A DNA stretch of 64,000 nt, from assembly GCF_038561935.1 (NCBI RefSeq), contig NZ_CP102770.1, forward strand, positions 3,658,001 to 3,722,000, written 5' to 3'. Below the pieces are notes generated by a model. That model was not told the DNA's origin. It was given only the letters and a program-made list of their open reading frames with translations, and did not search any database. This document shows, in pieces, positions 36,228-44,917 of the stretch (its first letter is position 1; every line of letters begins with the position of its first letter). The translations under genes were made by a program, and so were the position numbers. The stretch is from Myxococcus stipitatus (GTDB lineage Bacteria; Myxococcota; Myxococcia; Myxococcales; Myxococcaceae).

Positions 36228-38263
36228 TGCGCTCCTTCAGGCTCATCCGTCTCGCCGTCCTCGGGCTCGCGCTCGCATGGTCGGCTCCTTCCTTCGCCCA
36301 GAACTTCGAAGGACTGGACCTGGGTGGTCAGTCCAAGTCCAAGAAGAAGAAGAAGGGCGCCTCGTCGGCCAAGTCCTCCTCCAAGTCGAAGAAGAAGTCG
36401 GCGCGCAACGCCAAGGGCAAGACGCCCGCGGCCGAGCCGGAGGCCACCGCCGAGGAGACTTCCGCTCCCGCTCCCGTGGCTCCGGCCGCGGCGGCGACCC
36501 CGGCGTCCGCCGCCGAGGCCACGCCCACTCCGCCCGCTCCCACGCCCGCGCAGCCGCCTGCTCCCGCGGGTGGCGGCTTCGGGCTGGACCTGACGCAGGA
36601 GGCCCCCAAGGCCCCCGCGCCCACCATGTCCTTCGACGCGGTGGACGTGTCCGGCAAGACCGCGGACCGTCAGCGGCTGGAGATCGCCATCAGCCTCTTC
36701 AAGAACGACGAGTACGAGAAGGCCGCCATGGCGGCGCACGAGCTGCTGGCGGACCCGAAGCTCGCGGGCCTGCACACGGAGGCGCGCTACGTGCTGGCCA
36801 AGGCGCTCTACCGCATGGGCATGTACCACTCGTCGCTGGGTGAGTTCTCCAAGCTGCTCGCGCTGGGGCCCTCCACCAAGTTCTTCAAGACGAGCCTGGA
36901 GTGGCTGTTCTTCATCAGCCGCAAGACGAAGAACGAGACCGTCATCCTCGACGAGATCGCCCGGCATGCGAACCAGGAGTTCCCGGAGAAGTACCGCAAC
37001 GAGTTCCGCTACCTGCTGGCGCGCTACCACTTCGTGCGTGGCCGTGCGCTGGACCAGGTCGGGCAGACGGCGGACGCGGACAAGAGCTTCAACGAGGTGA
37101 AGCGCCTGACGCTGATGATTCCCAAGACGGACCTGTTCTATCCGCGCGCGCGGTACCTGGACGGTCTGGCGTCGTTCCGCAACGGCAGCCACCAGAAGGA
37201 CGCGGCGGCCAAGCGCGGCAACGGGGAGATGCTGGCGGCGGTGGACGCCATGAAGGACGTGGTGCGGCTCACCCGTCCGATGGCGGGCAAGTCCGCGGAC
37301 CAGGCCAAGGCCGACAAGGCCCTGCGCGAGCTGGCGTTCATGCAGCTGGCCCGCACGCACTACGGCATGCAGCAGAACCGCTACGCGCTCTTCTACCTGG
37401 GCAAGGTGGAGCGCGGGAACACGCAGTGGCTGGAGTCGCTCTTCGAGGCGAGCTGGGCCAACTACCGCGTGGGCCAGTACGAGCAGGCGCTGGGCAACCT
37501 CATCACGCTCTCGTCGCCGTTCTTCCGCGAGGAGTACTTCCCGGAGGCGCTCATCCTCAAGGCGGTCATCTATTACGAGAACTGCCGCTACCGGGAGAGC
37601 AACATCATCCTCCAGGACTTCGAGCGCACGTACCTGCCCGTGCATGACCAGCTGGAGTCGCTGGTGAAGAAGGGCATGGAGGCCAACGAGTACTACTCGG
37701 TGCTCTCCGACGTGCAGAAGAAGAACAAGGAGGGGCTGGAGAAGAACGAGACCGACCTCATCCTGGAGCGCATCCTCCGCCTGGCCCTGACGGACCAGGA
37801 CCTGCGCAAGACGAACGACTCCATCCTCGAGCTCGAGGGGGAGATGGACGCCTTCGCCAGCCGCGGCGACACCTTCAAGTACTCGGAGCTGTCCAAGCAG
37901 CTGCTGGAGGAGCTGAAGGTCCACCGCACGGGGCTCATCTCCAAGGCCGGCATCATGGCCAAGGGCAAGCTGGAGACAGAGCTCGTGGCGCTCAAGCAGC
38001 TGCTCGCCAACGGCCTGCGCATCAAGTTCGAGACCACCACGAAGGAGAAGGAGTTCCTCGAGGAGCAGCTCAAGGCGGGCGGCCGCACGGCCATCGTCAA
38101 GCGCTACAAGTTCTCCGTGGCGGTGGCGGACGACCAGCTCTACTGGCCGTACGAGGGTGAGTACTGGCGTGACGAGCTGGGCACGTACCAGTACACGCTG
38201 ACCAAGGGCTGCATCGAGCGCGACACGGCCAACCGGAACGTCCAGTCCGCGGAAGCCCTGTAG
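36224..38263 (+). CDS. gltC: Gliding-motility periplasmic TPR protein GltC-like
   Basis: 679 residues from ATG 36224, with ATG 36227 next to it. Signal peptide (LAVLGLALAWSAPSFAQ) followed by a Lys-rich stretch (about 38-60), an Ala/Pro-rich linker (61-125) and a TPR-like helical domain to the end. Periplasmic scaffold of the Glt gliding-motility complex in M. xanthus, linking inner-membrane motors to the GltA/GltB barrels. The 4-bp overlap with gltA makes a coupled gltB-gltA-gltC operon. A strong intrinsic terminator (38311-38348) follows. Confidence 0.84.
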   Translation: MMRSFRLIRLAVLGLALAWSAPSFAQNFEGLDLGGQSKSKKKKKGASSAKSSSKSKKKSARNAKGKTPAAEPEATAEETSAPAPVAPAAAATPASAAEATPTPPAPTPAQPPAPAGGGFGLDLTQEAPKAPAPTMSFDAVDVSGKTADRQRLEIAISLFKNDEYEKAAMAAHELLADPKLAGLHTEARYVLAKALYRMGMYHSSLGEFSKLLALGPSTKFFKTSLEWLFFISRKTKNETVILDEIARHANQEFPEKYRNEFRYLLARYHFVRGRALDQVGQTADADKSFNEVKRLTLMIPKTDLFYPRARYLDGLASFRNGSHQKDAAAKRGNGEMLAAVDAMKDVVRLTRPMAGKSADQAKADKALRELAFMQLARTHYGMQQNRYALFYLGKVERGNTQWLESLFEASWANYRVGQYEQALGNLITLSSPFFREEYFPEALILKAVIYYENCRYRESNIILQDFERTYLPVHDQLESLVKKGMEANEYYSVLSDVQKKNKEGLEKNETDLILERILRLALTDQDLRKTNDSILELEGEMDAFASRGDTFKYSELSKQLLEELKVHRTGLISKAGIMAKGKLETELVALKQLLANGLRIKFETTTKEKEFLEEQLKAGGRTAIVKRYKFSVAVADDQLYWPYEGEYWRDELGTYQYTLTKGCIERDTANRNVQSAEAL

Positions 38264-38310
38264 TCCCGCGTCAAATCGTCGCGGGGCGCGGACTTGCCGC
38301 GCCATTCCCA

Positions 38311-38348
38311 CCGCCGGAGCGCTATCTTCCGCGCTCCGGCGGTTTTTT
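38311..38348 (+). terminator. Intrinsic terminator after gltC
   Basis: A perfect 12-bp stem, CCGCCGGAGCGC (38311-38322) with GCGCTCCGGCGG (38331-38342), loop TATCTTCC, followed directly by six T (38343-38348). It sits 47 bp after the gltC stop and separates the motility operon from the MFS gene. Classic Rho-independent form. Confidence 0.92.
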
Positions 38349-38376
38349 CATGGCCGGTCAGTCAAGGGAGACACGG

Positions 38377-39657
38377 GTGAGCCGGACGGCGTCACTGCGC
38401 GTCGTCTTCGGAATCGTGTCGCTGGACCTCATCGGGTTCGGCATCTTGATTCCGCAGTTGGGCGTGTACGGAGTGAAGTTTGGTGCCTCGCCCTTCACGG
38501 TGGGGCTGCTCATCTCCGTCTATTCGTTGATGCAGCTGGTGGCGGCGCCCGTGCTGGGCCGGTTGTCGGACCGGTTCGGCCGCAGGCCCGTGCTGCTCGT
38601 CAGCCAGGTGGGCTCGCTGCTGGGCTACCTGCTGTTCGCCGGGGCGCACTCGCTGCCGCTCCTGTTCCTCTCGCGGGTCATCGACGGAATCTCCGGTGGC
38701 AACATCGCCACCGCGCAGGCCGTCGTCGCGGACATCACCCGTCCGGAGGAGCGGGCCAAGGGCATGGGCGTCATCGGCGCGGCCTTCGGCGTCGGCTTCG
38801 TGCTGGGGCCCGCGCTGGGCGGCTTCCTGGGTGCGTGGGGCGGCAACCTCGCCATCGGCCTCTTCGCGGCGGGCCTGGTGGCCGTGAACCTGGTCTGCAC
38901 GTACCTGTTCCTGCCGGAGTCGCGCGTGCCCGGCGGGCCGGATGGCCACGCGCGCACCCTGAAGAGCGCCGCCCAGGCGCTGCGCCTGCCCTTCGTCGCG
39001 AAGTGCCTGGTGCTGATGCTCCTGTTCACCACCGCCTTCGCGCAGATGGAGGGGACGTTCTCCGTGTACCTCCTCACGCGGTTCCTCTCCGCCGGGCCCG
39101 TGCCGCTCGCGGGGGGACTGTTCCTGCACCCGGTGGTGGCGGACGCGGACGTGCTGCGCGAGGCGAGCCTGCGGGCCGGGTGGCTCTTCGCGATGGTGGG
39201 CGTGCTCAGCGCGCTGGTGCAGGGTGGGGTGGTGCGCCGGCTGGTGGGCGGGGAGGGGGGCGGAGGAACGGGCCGCGAGGCGCACGTGGCCATGGCGGGG
39301 TTCGGCGTGACGGCGGTGGGCCTGGCGCTTCTTCCGGTGGCGCCGACCTACGGATGGTTGTTTCCTGTCATGGGGCTGCTGGCGGTGGGCTCGGCCCTGA
39401 CGAATCCCTGCCTGTCCGCGCTGGTCTCCCTGCATGCTCCCCCGGAGCGGCTGGGGGCGGCGCTGGGGGGATTCCAGGCGGCGGGCTCGCTGGGCCGGAT
39501 CGTGGGCCCGGCGCTGGGCGGGTGGCTCTTCACCCGCTTGGGCCCGGCGGCGCCCTATGGGACGGCGGCGGGAATGTTGATTCTGGGGACGGTGGTGGCG
39601 GCAGCCCTCGCGACTCAGGCGAGAATGGCAGGCGCGAGGGTCGGACAAAGGTCGTAA
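38377..39657 (+). CDS. MFS transporter, DHA1/TetA-like
   Basis: 426 residues from GTG 38377, which has GGGAG 6 nt upstream. The ATG at 38350 is in frame but lies 2 nt after the terminator T run, so a transcript from there would lack a leader. Twelve predicted transmembrane segments with the MFS signature LGRLSDRFGRRPV in the loop between helices 2 and 3 and the antiporter-type motif GPALGGFLGAW. This suggests proton-coupled drug or metabolite export. Substrate unknown. It runs 1 bp before plsX, so plsX may be read from the same transcript. Confidence 0.88.
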   Translation: MSRTASLRVVFGIVSLDLIGFGILIPQLGVYGVKFGASPFTVGLLISVYSLMQLVAAPVLGRLSDRFGRRPVLLVSQVGSLLGYLLFAGAHSLPLLFLSRVIDGISGGNIATAQAVVADITRPEERAKGMGVIGAAFGVGFVLGPALGGFLGAWGGNLAIGLFAAGLVAVNLVCTYLFLPESRVPGGPDGHARTLKSAAQALRLPFVAKCLVLMLLFTTAFAQMEGTFSVYLLTRFLSAGPVPLAGGLFLHPVVADADVLREASLRAGWLFAMVGVLSALVQGGVVRRLVGGEGGGGTGREAHVAMAGFGVTAVGLALLPVAPTYGWLFPVMGLLAVGSALTNPCLSALVSLHAPPERLGAALGGFQAAGSLGRIVGPALGGWLFTRLGPAAPYGTAAGMLILGTVVAAALATQARMAGARVGQRS

Positions 39658-39658
39658 G

Positions 39659-40705
39659 ATGGAGGCCATGGTGGTCAAGCAGCCGCAGCCCGTGACGATT
39701 GCCTTCGACGTGATGGGGACGGACCATGGGCCGGCGGAGGTGGTGCGCGGCGCCGCGCAGCTCTCCCTGGACTCGCCGCACATCCATGCGTTGCTCGTCG
39801 GAGACCGGACGCTCATCGACAACGCGCTCGCGGAGGTGAAGCACAACGGCGAGCGCATCTCCGTGCAGCACGCCGCGGACTTCGTGGGCATGGACGAGAA
39901 GCCCGGTGAGGCGCTGGCCCGCAAGCCTCACGCGTCGGTGGCCGTGGCCGCCCGGCTGGTGGCGGAGGGCGAGGCGCAGGCGCTCGTCTCCGCGGGCAAC
40001 ACGGGGGCGGGGGTGCTGGCGTGCGCGCGGCACTTCCAGCTCATCCCCGGGGTGCGGCGCGCGGCGCTGGCCACGGTGTACCCGACGCGCTCGGTGCGCG
40101 GCGCGAAGGAGGACCCCTTCTCCCTCATCCTCGACGTGGGGGCGACGGTGGAGGCCACCGCGGACGACCTGGTGACGTTCGCGGTGATGGGCTCCCAGTA
40201 CGCGCGCATCATCTCCCGCAACGAGCGGCCCAAGGTGGCGCTCCTGTCCAACGGCGTGGAGCCCCAGAAGGGCCCGCCCCGCGTGGTGGAGGCGCACGCG
40301 CGCCTGTCGGAGATGACGGACATCAACTTCATCGGCAACGTGGAGGGCATCGACATCCCGAAGGGCACCGCGGACGTCATCGTCACGGACGGCTTCGTGG
40401 GCAACGTGTGCCTGAAGATGCTGGAGGGCGTCCACGAGACGGTGGTGGAGCTGGCCCAGTACGCCTACAAGGAGAGCCTGCGCTGGCGCGCGGGCCTGGC
40501 CATGCTGTCCAGCGGGATTCAGCGCATCAAGGACATCACCGACTGGAACCAGTACGGCGGTGCGCCCATCCTCGGCTTCGACCGCATCTTCATCAAGGCG
40601 CACGGGCGCTCGAAGGCGCGCGCCATCGCCAACGCGGGCAAGGTGGCCGCCAAGGTGGTGGCGAACAACCTGGGGAACTCCATCCGGGAAGGCCTGCTGA
40701 AGTGA
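39659..40705 (+). CDS. plsX: Phosphate acyltransferase PlsX
   Basis: 348 residues, the soluble/peripheral enzyme that turns acyl-ACP into acyl-phosphate for phospholipid synthesis. Family marks: TIAFDVMGTDHGP at the N-terminus, SAGNTGAGVLACARHFQL, and DGFVGNVCLKMLEGV, with the C-terminal region NYG-like AILGFDRIF. Start ATG 39659 follows the MFS stop by 1 bp with AAAGG 7 nt upstream; another ATG at 39668 has no usable site. It overlaps the next gene by 4 bp (GTGA). plsX is usually next to fabH or rpmF; here it pairs with a HAD-like gene instead. Confidence 0.96.
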   Translation: MEAMVVKQPQPVTIAFDVMGTDHGPAEVVRGAAQLSLDSPHIHALLVGDRTLIDNALAEVKHNGERISVQHAADFVGMDEKPGEALARKPHASVAVAARLVAEGEAQALVSAGNTGAGVLACARHFQLIPGVRRAALATVYPTRSVRGAKEDPFSLILDVGATVEATADDLVTFAVMGSQYARIISRNERPKVALLSNGVEPQKGPPRVVEAHARLSEMTDINFIGNVEGIDIPKGTADVIVTDGFVGNVCLKMLEGVHETVVELAQYAYKESLRWRAGLAMLSSGIQRIKDITDWNQYGGAPILGFDRIFIKAHGRSKARAIANAGKVAAKVVANNLGNSIREGLLK

Positions 40706-41745
40706 GCCTGCCGGACCGTATCGACCCGCGGCCTCCGCGGCGCATCTACCGCTGGGACCTGGACAAGACGTACCTCCAGACGGACTTCGACTCGCTTCGC
40801 GACCTGCTGCGCACCGCGTTCCAGAAGGCGCACGAGAAGGTGGCCGTGCCGGGCGCGAGCGCGCTCATCCGCGAGCTGTCGGAGAACGGCGACTCGCGGC
40901 TGTGCATCGTCTCCGGCAGCCCCAAGCAGATGCGCGCCGTGCTGGAGGAGAAGCTCAAGCTGGACGGCGTGCGGTGGGACGAGTTCGTCCTCAAGGACAA
41001 CGTGGGCAACCTGCTGCGCGGGCGCTTCCGGGCGCTGCGCGGGCAGGTGGGTTACAAGCTGCCCGCCATCCTCGAGAGCCGCGTGAAGGCCCCCGCCGAG
41101 GCGGAGGAGGTCCTCTTCGGCGACGACGCGGAGGCCGACGCGTTCATCTACTCGCTCTTCGCGGACCTGATTGCCGGCCGCGTCGACGAGCGCGTGCTGT
41201 CGCAGGTGCTGGAGGCGGGCGGCGTCTACCCGGACGACGCGGAGCGCGTGCGCGCGGCGTGGAAGCAGATTCCCGTCTCGGACCCGGTCCGTCGCATCTT
41301 CATCCACCTGGACAAGCTGACGCCGCCCGCGCACTTCACGCCGTACGGGCCTCGGGTGGTGCCCATCTTCAACTACTTCCAGGCGGCGCTGGTGCTGCTG
41401 GCGGACGGGCACCTCTCCGCGCCGCAGGTGCTGAAGATCGCCGTGGAGATGGTGCAGACGGCGGGGCACAACATCATCACCCTCTCCAACTCCTTCCAGG
41501 ACCTGCTGCGCCGGGGACTGCCGCTCCAGCAGGCGGCCGTGGCGCTGTCGCAGGCATTGGAAGGGCCCAACAAGTTGCTCGCGGCGATGCGTCCGATGCC
41601 GGACATCCTCTCCGCGTTCAGCAAGCGGCTGGCCGCGCTGGGAACGCCGCCGCCCCCGCCGCCCGTGCAGGCGGTGGACTACGTGTCGCTCATCCACCAT
41701 GCCCTGCCGCGCAACCACAAGGGGCGTGGCAAGCCGCCTACCTAG
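40702..41745 (+). CDS. HAD-like phosphatase (App1/DUF2183-like) coupled to plsX
   Basis: 347 residues from GTG 40702, overlapping plsX by 4 bp. The N-terminus IYRWDLDKTYLQTDFDSL contains a HAD motif I (D19, D21, T23), and IVSGSPKQM fits motif II (Ser in VSGS). GDDAEADAFIY gives acidic motif IV. This set resembles the App1/DUF2183 phosphatidate phosphatase-like group. The C-terminal 140 residues are helical and end in a Pro-rich tail. The coupling with plsX suggests a role in lipid metabolism, but the substrate is not shown. Confidence 0.75.
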   Translation: MSLPDRIDPRPPRRIYRWDLDKTYLQTDFDSLRDLLRTAFQKAHEKVAVPGASALIRELSENGDSRLCIVSGSPKQMRAVLEEKLKLDGVRWDEFVLKDNVGNLLRGRFRALRGQVGYKLPAILESRVKAPAEAEEVLFGDDAEADAFIYSLFADLIAGRVDERVLSQVLEAGGVYPDDAERVRAAWKQIPVSDPVRRIFIHLDKLTPPAHFTPYGPRVVPIFNYFQAALVLLADGHLSAPQVLKIAVEMVQTAGHNIITLSNSFQDLLRRGLPLQQAAVALSQALEGPNKLLAAMRPMPDILSAFSKRLAALGTPPPPPPVQAVDYVSLIHHALPRNHKGRGKPPT

Positions 41746-42130
41746 CGGGGAGGGTGGGGTGGGCCTGGTGGGCCGCCGTCCAAGGGGCCTCGGGCACGCC
41801 GCTTGGGACGTCTCCAGAACGTTTCGCGAGCCTTGAGTGTTGATACGGAACAGAGTCCAGGGGTGGGTGGAAGCCTCTCCGCCGGCCTGGGTCCATGGGG
41901 TTGATACTCGTGGCGGACTCTTTTTCACTGCCCTGGAGCGAGCTGGAACAGGATGCCCTTCGACGCTTCCTTGAACGCACGGACAAGCTCTTTCGGGTGG
42001 GGCCAGGGCCAGGTGGGGTGGAAGCGCTCCACCTGTCCGGTGGACCCCCAGAAAGTGCGCTACTCCCCGCCAGGGCGGATGCGCTATAGACGGCTGCCCC
42101 TGAAGCACCCCGTTCGGGGTGTCCACGGTG
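41746..42130. other. Gene-free leader region before pcnB
   Basis: 385 bp without a supported gene. A 64-codon open frame at 41895-42089 (plus) has no ribosome-binding site and no match I recognise. Just before pcnB, CACCCCG/CGGGGTG (42106-42121) forms a 7-bp hairpin that covers the GTG at 42119. Such a structure near the start may affect translation. No other structure was found. Confidence 0.5.
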
Positions 42131-43978
42131 ATGACGCGAGTTTTGACTGAAACGCCGCCTGCCGGCGGTCCGCTGCCACCTGCGCCCGAAATTGACGCGC
42201 GCGAGGGTGCCTCCTTCGAGGCGGCAGTGGGCTCCGAGCGCGGTGACCAAGAGGTTTCTTCCATGTCTTCCAATCTGGAGCTGACGGCAGCCCCCTCGGA
42301 ACAGGCGAGTGCCCCCGAGTCCGTGGCGACCGAATCAGCCCCTTCAGAAGTGATTCCCCCATCCCCTGTCTCACCCGACTCCCCGTCCTCCGCCGTCGCG
42401 CGTGCCAGCGCGGCCGAGGATGACGTGGACGACGACGGCGACGACGATGACGAAGTGGACGCGCTCGACGGCGGCTTCGACGAGGCGGGCCTGGGCGCGG
42501 CGGAGGTGCTGGCCGCCGCCGAGGCGCAGGACGCGGCGGAGGCGGCCGAGCACGAGGTGGAGCAGGTGCCCACCGTCCTCGAGCCCGAGCCGGAGCCGAC
42601 CCCCTACGAGCGCGAGCTGCACGCGCCGCACGTCCGCTCCACGGGCGAGCCGGCGGAGATCGACCCCGACGAGCTGGACCCGGACGCGCTGAAGGTCGTG
42701 CTGCGGCTGCACCAGCACGGGCACCAGGCGTACCTGGTGGGCGGCTGCGTGCGCGACCTGCTCCTGGGCCGCAAGCCCAAGGACTTCGACGTGGCCACCA
42801 GCGCCCATCCGGGCGAGGTGCGCGCCATCTTCCGCAACTGCCGGCTGATTGGCCGTCGGTTCCGGCTGGCGCACGTCTACTTCAAGGGCGGGAAGATTAT
42901 CGAGGTCTCCACCTTCCGCGCGAACCCGACGGAGCTGGAGGCGGCGTCGCCCTCGGCGCACGAGGACGAGGCGGACACCGGGGGCGATGACCTGCTCATC
43001 ACCCACGACAACGTGTTCGGCACCGCGCAGCAGGACGCGCGCCGCCGGGACTTCACCATCAACGGGCTGTTCTATGACGTGAGCGAAGGCCGCGTCATCG
43101 ACTACGTCCGAGGCCGGCGCGACCTGGACGAGCGGTTCATCCGCACCATCGGTGACCCCGAGGTGCGCATGCGCGAGGACCCGGTGCGCATCCTGCGCGC
43201 GGTGCGCTTCGCGGCGAAGCTGGAGCTGGACATCGAGTCGCGCACGTACGCGGCGATGGAAGGCGCGGTGGAGGACCTGCCGCGCTGCGCTCCGGCGCGT
43301 CTCCTGGAGGAGACCTTCCGGCTCATCCGCGGCGGAGTGTCCGCGCCGGCGCTCAAGCTGCTGGACGCGCTGGATGCGCTCAAGCTGCTGCTGCCCCCGG
43401 TGAATGCGTACCTCAAGCAGCACGGCAAGGAGGGCGAGAAGACCTTCTACGCCTTCGCGCAGGCGCTGGACCGGCGCGTGGCGGCGGGAGAGCCGCTCGA
43501 CGACGCCATCCTGCTCGCGGCGCTGCTGGTGCCCATCAGCCAGTCGGCGCCGCCGGCCGAGCCGCAGGAAGGCGGCCGTCCATCCGTGTCGCAGGTGGTG
43601 GAGGAGCTGCTCGCGGGCTTCGTGCAGACGGCGCGGCTGCCGCGTCGCATCGCCGAGCGCTGCCGCATGCTGCTCCTGGCGCAGCGCACGCTGTCGGGTG
43701 AGCGTCGCCGCAAGAGCGCGGCGTTCCGCCGGCATCCGCTGTTCGGCGAGGCCCTCACCGTGTTCGAGATGACGGTGGAGGCCACGGGCGAGCACCGTGA
43801 GCAGCTCGACGCGTGGAAGGCCGGCGAAGTGCCGCCGCCGCGCGCCGATGCCTCCGAGAGCGAGGGCTCCGAGCCCGGAGGCCCGCGCAAGCGCCGCCGT
43901 CGTCGCCGTCGTCGTCGTTCCTCCGGAGAGAGTGCCGCTTCCGCGGGTTCCTCCGGCCCCGGTGCCGGCGAGGCGTGA
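42131..43978 (+). CDS. pcnB: Poly(A) polymerase / CCA-adding-type nucleotidyltransferase
   Basis: 615 residues from ATG 42131; a GTG at 42119 lies inside a hairpin and an ATG at 42263 (AAGAGG 8 nt upstream) is a real alternative. The first about 190 residues are disordered, acidic and Ala/Pro-rich (DDVDDDGDDDDEVDALDGGF). The class II nucleotidyltransferase head follows with GGCVRDLLLGRKPKDFDVAT (D218, D220) and RRRDFTINGLFYD. The neck, RNA-binding and C-terminal parts follow, and the end is a very basic Arg-rich tail ([12 protein letters not shown]) and Ser/Gly spacer. PcnB adds poly(A) or CCA to RNA 3' ends. Length is well above the usual 430-470 because of the two extensions. Confidence 0.87.
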   Translation: MTRVLTETPPAGGPLPPAPEIDAREGASFEAAVGSERGDQEVSSMSSNLELTAAPSEQASAPESVATESAPSEVIPPSPVSPDSPSSAVARASAAEDDVDDDGDDDDEVDALDGGFDEAGLGAAEVLAAAEAQDAAEAAEHEVEQVPTVLEPEPEPTPYERELHAPHVRSTGEPAEIDPDELDPDALKVVLRLHQHGHQAYLVGGCVRDLLLGRKPKDFDVATSAHPGEVRAIFRNCRLIGRRFRLAHVYFKGGKIIEVSTFRANPTELEAASPSAHEDEADTGGDDLLITHDNVFGTAQQDARRRDFTINGLFYDVSEGRVIDYVRGRRDLDERFIRTIGDPEVRMREDPVRILRAVRFAAKLELDIESRTYAAMEGAVEDLPRCAPARLLEETFRLIRGGVSAPALKLLDALDALKLLLPPVNAYLKQHGKEGEKTFYAFAQALDRRVAAGEPLDDAILLAALLVPISQSAPPAEPQEGGRPSVSQVVEELLAGFVQTARLPRRIAERCRMLLLAQRTLSGERRRKSAAFRRHPLFGEALTVFEMTVEATGEHREQLDAWKAGEVPPPRADASESEGSEPGGPRKRRRRRRRRRSSGESAASAGSSGPGAGEA

Positions 43979-44904
43979 GCCTCTCTCCGGGCGCGGACGT
44001 CTCCAGGACGCGCGTCTACGGAGGCTTGGTGTTGGGCGTCGTGGCCGTGTCCTGGGCCGCGCCGCTCATCCGCTTCGCGGAGGCGCCGTCGCTGGCCATC
44101 TCCGCGTGGCGCCTGACGCTGGCCGCGGTGCCGCTGCTCGCGGTGGCGCTCGTGCGGGGCCGCGCGGAGCTGTCGTCCTTCTCTCCGCGCATGTGGGGCT
44201 GGCTCGTGTTGTCGGGCCTCGCGCTCGCGCTGCACTTCGCGACGTGGATTGCGTCGCTCCAGTACACCACCGTCGCGAGCTCCGTGGCGCTCGTCACCAC
44301 GCAGCCTGTCTGGGTGACGCTGTTCGCCTGGGTGGCCCTGTCCGAGCGCGTGGGCCCGCGAGGCCTGATGGCGCTGGGCCTGTGTCTCTCGGGCAGTGTC
44401 CTCATCGGCGCCAGGGACTTCGCGGCGGGAGGCACGGCGCTGTGGGGTGATGCGCTCGCCGTCGTGGGCGCCATCATGGCCGGCGTGTACTTCGTCATCG
44501 GCCGGCGGGTGCGCGAGAGCATGTCGCTGGGCACCTACGTTGGCGTCGTCTACGGCGTCGCGGCCGCGGCGCTGATGGCGGCGCATCTCTTCGTCGACTC
44601 GCCCCTGACGGGCTTCACGCCCATCACGTGGTGGGTGCTGGTGGGGCTGGCCCTCGTGCCTCAGCTCCTGGGCCACTCGCTGCTCAACGCCTCCGTGCGC
44701 CACCTCTCCGCGCCCTTCGTCGCGGTGGCCTCGCTGGGGGAGCCCGTGCTGTCCACGCTGTGGGCCGTGCCGCTGCTGGGCGAGAAGCCCGACTGGGTGC
44801 AGGTCCTCGGGGGCGGACTCGCGCTCGTGGGCGTGCTCCTCATGTCGCGCGACGAGGCCGCCAGACAGCCGCCACCGCCGGACGCCGTGCCCGCGGCGGA
44901 CTGA
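43975..44904 (+). CDS. DMT-family EamA permease
   Basis: 309 residues from GTG 43975, overlapping the pcnB stop by 4 bp. About ten hydrophobic helices in two EamA repeats, with the family feature of a repeated motif of the form ALxxTSSVALVTT / PLVxxxSLGEPVLSTL. Such carriers export small metabolites or amino acids. No substrate can be assigned. Cytoplasmic membrane. It converges with dinB, stop to stop 13 bp. Confidence 0.88.
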   Translation: MSLSPGADVSRTRVYGGLVLGVVAVSWAAPLIRFAEAPSLAISAWRLTLAAVPLLAVALVRGRAELSSFSPRMWGWLVLSGLALALHFATWIASLQYTTVASSVALVTTQPVWVTLFAWVALSERVGPRGLMALGLCLSGSVLIGARDFAAGGTALWGDALAVVGAIMAGVYFVIGRRVRESMSLGTYVGVVYGVAAAALMAAHLFVDSPLTGFTPITWWVLVGLALVPQLLGHSLLNASVRHLSAPFVAVASLGEPVLSTLWAVPLLGEKPDWVQVLGGGLALVGVLLMSRDEAARQPPPPDAVPAAD

Positions 44905-44917
44905 GTCTCGTCGCCGC

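Noticed and set aside
41895..42089. 64-codon open frame before pcnB
   Set aside because: No ribosome-binding site and no recognised family; more likely chance in GC-rich leader DNA.
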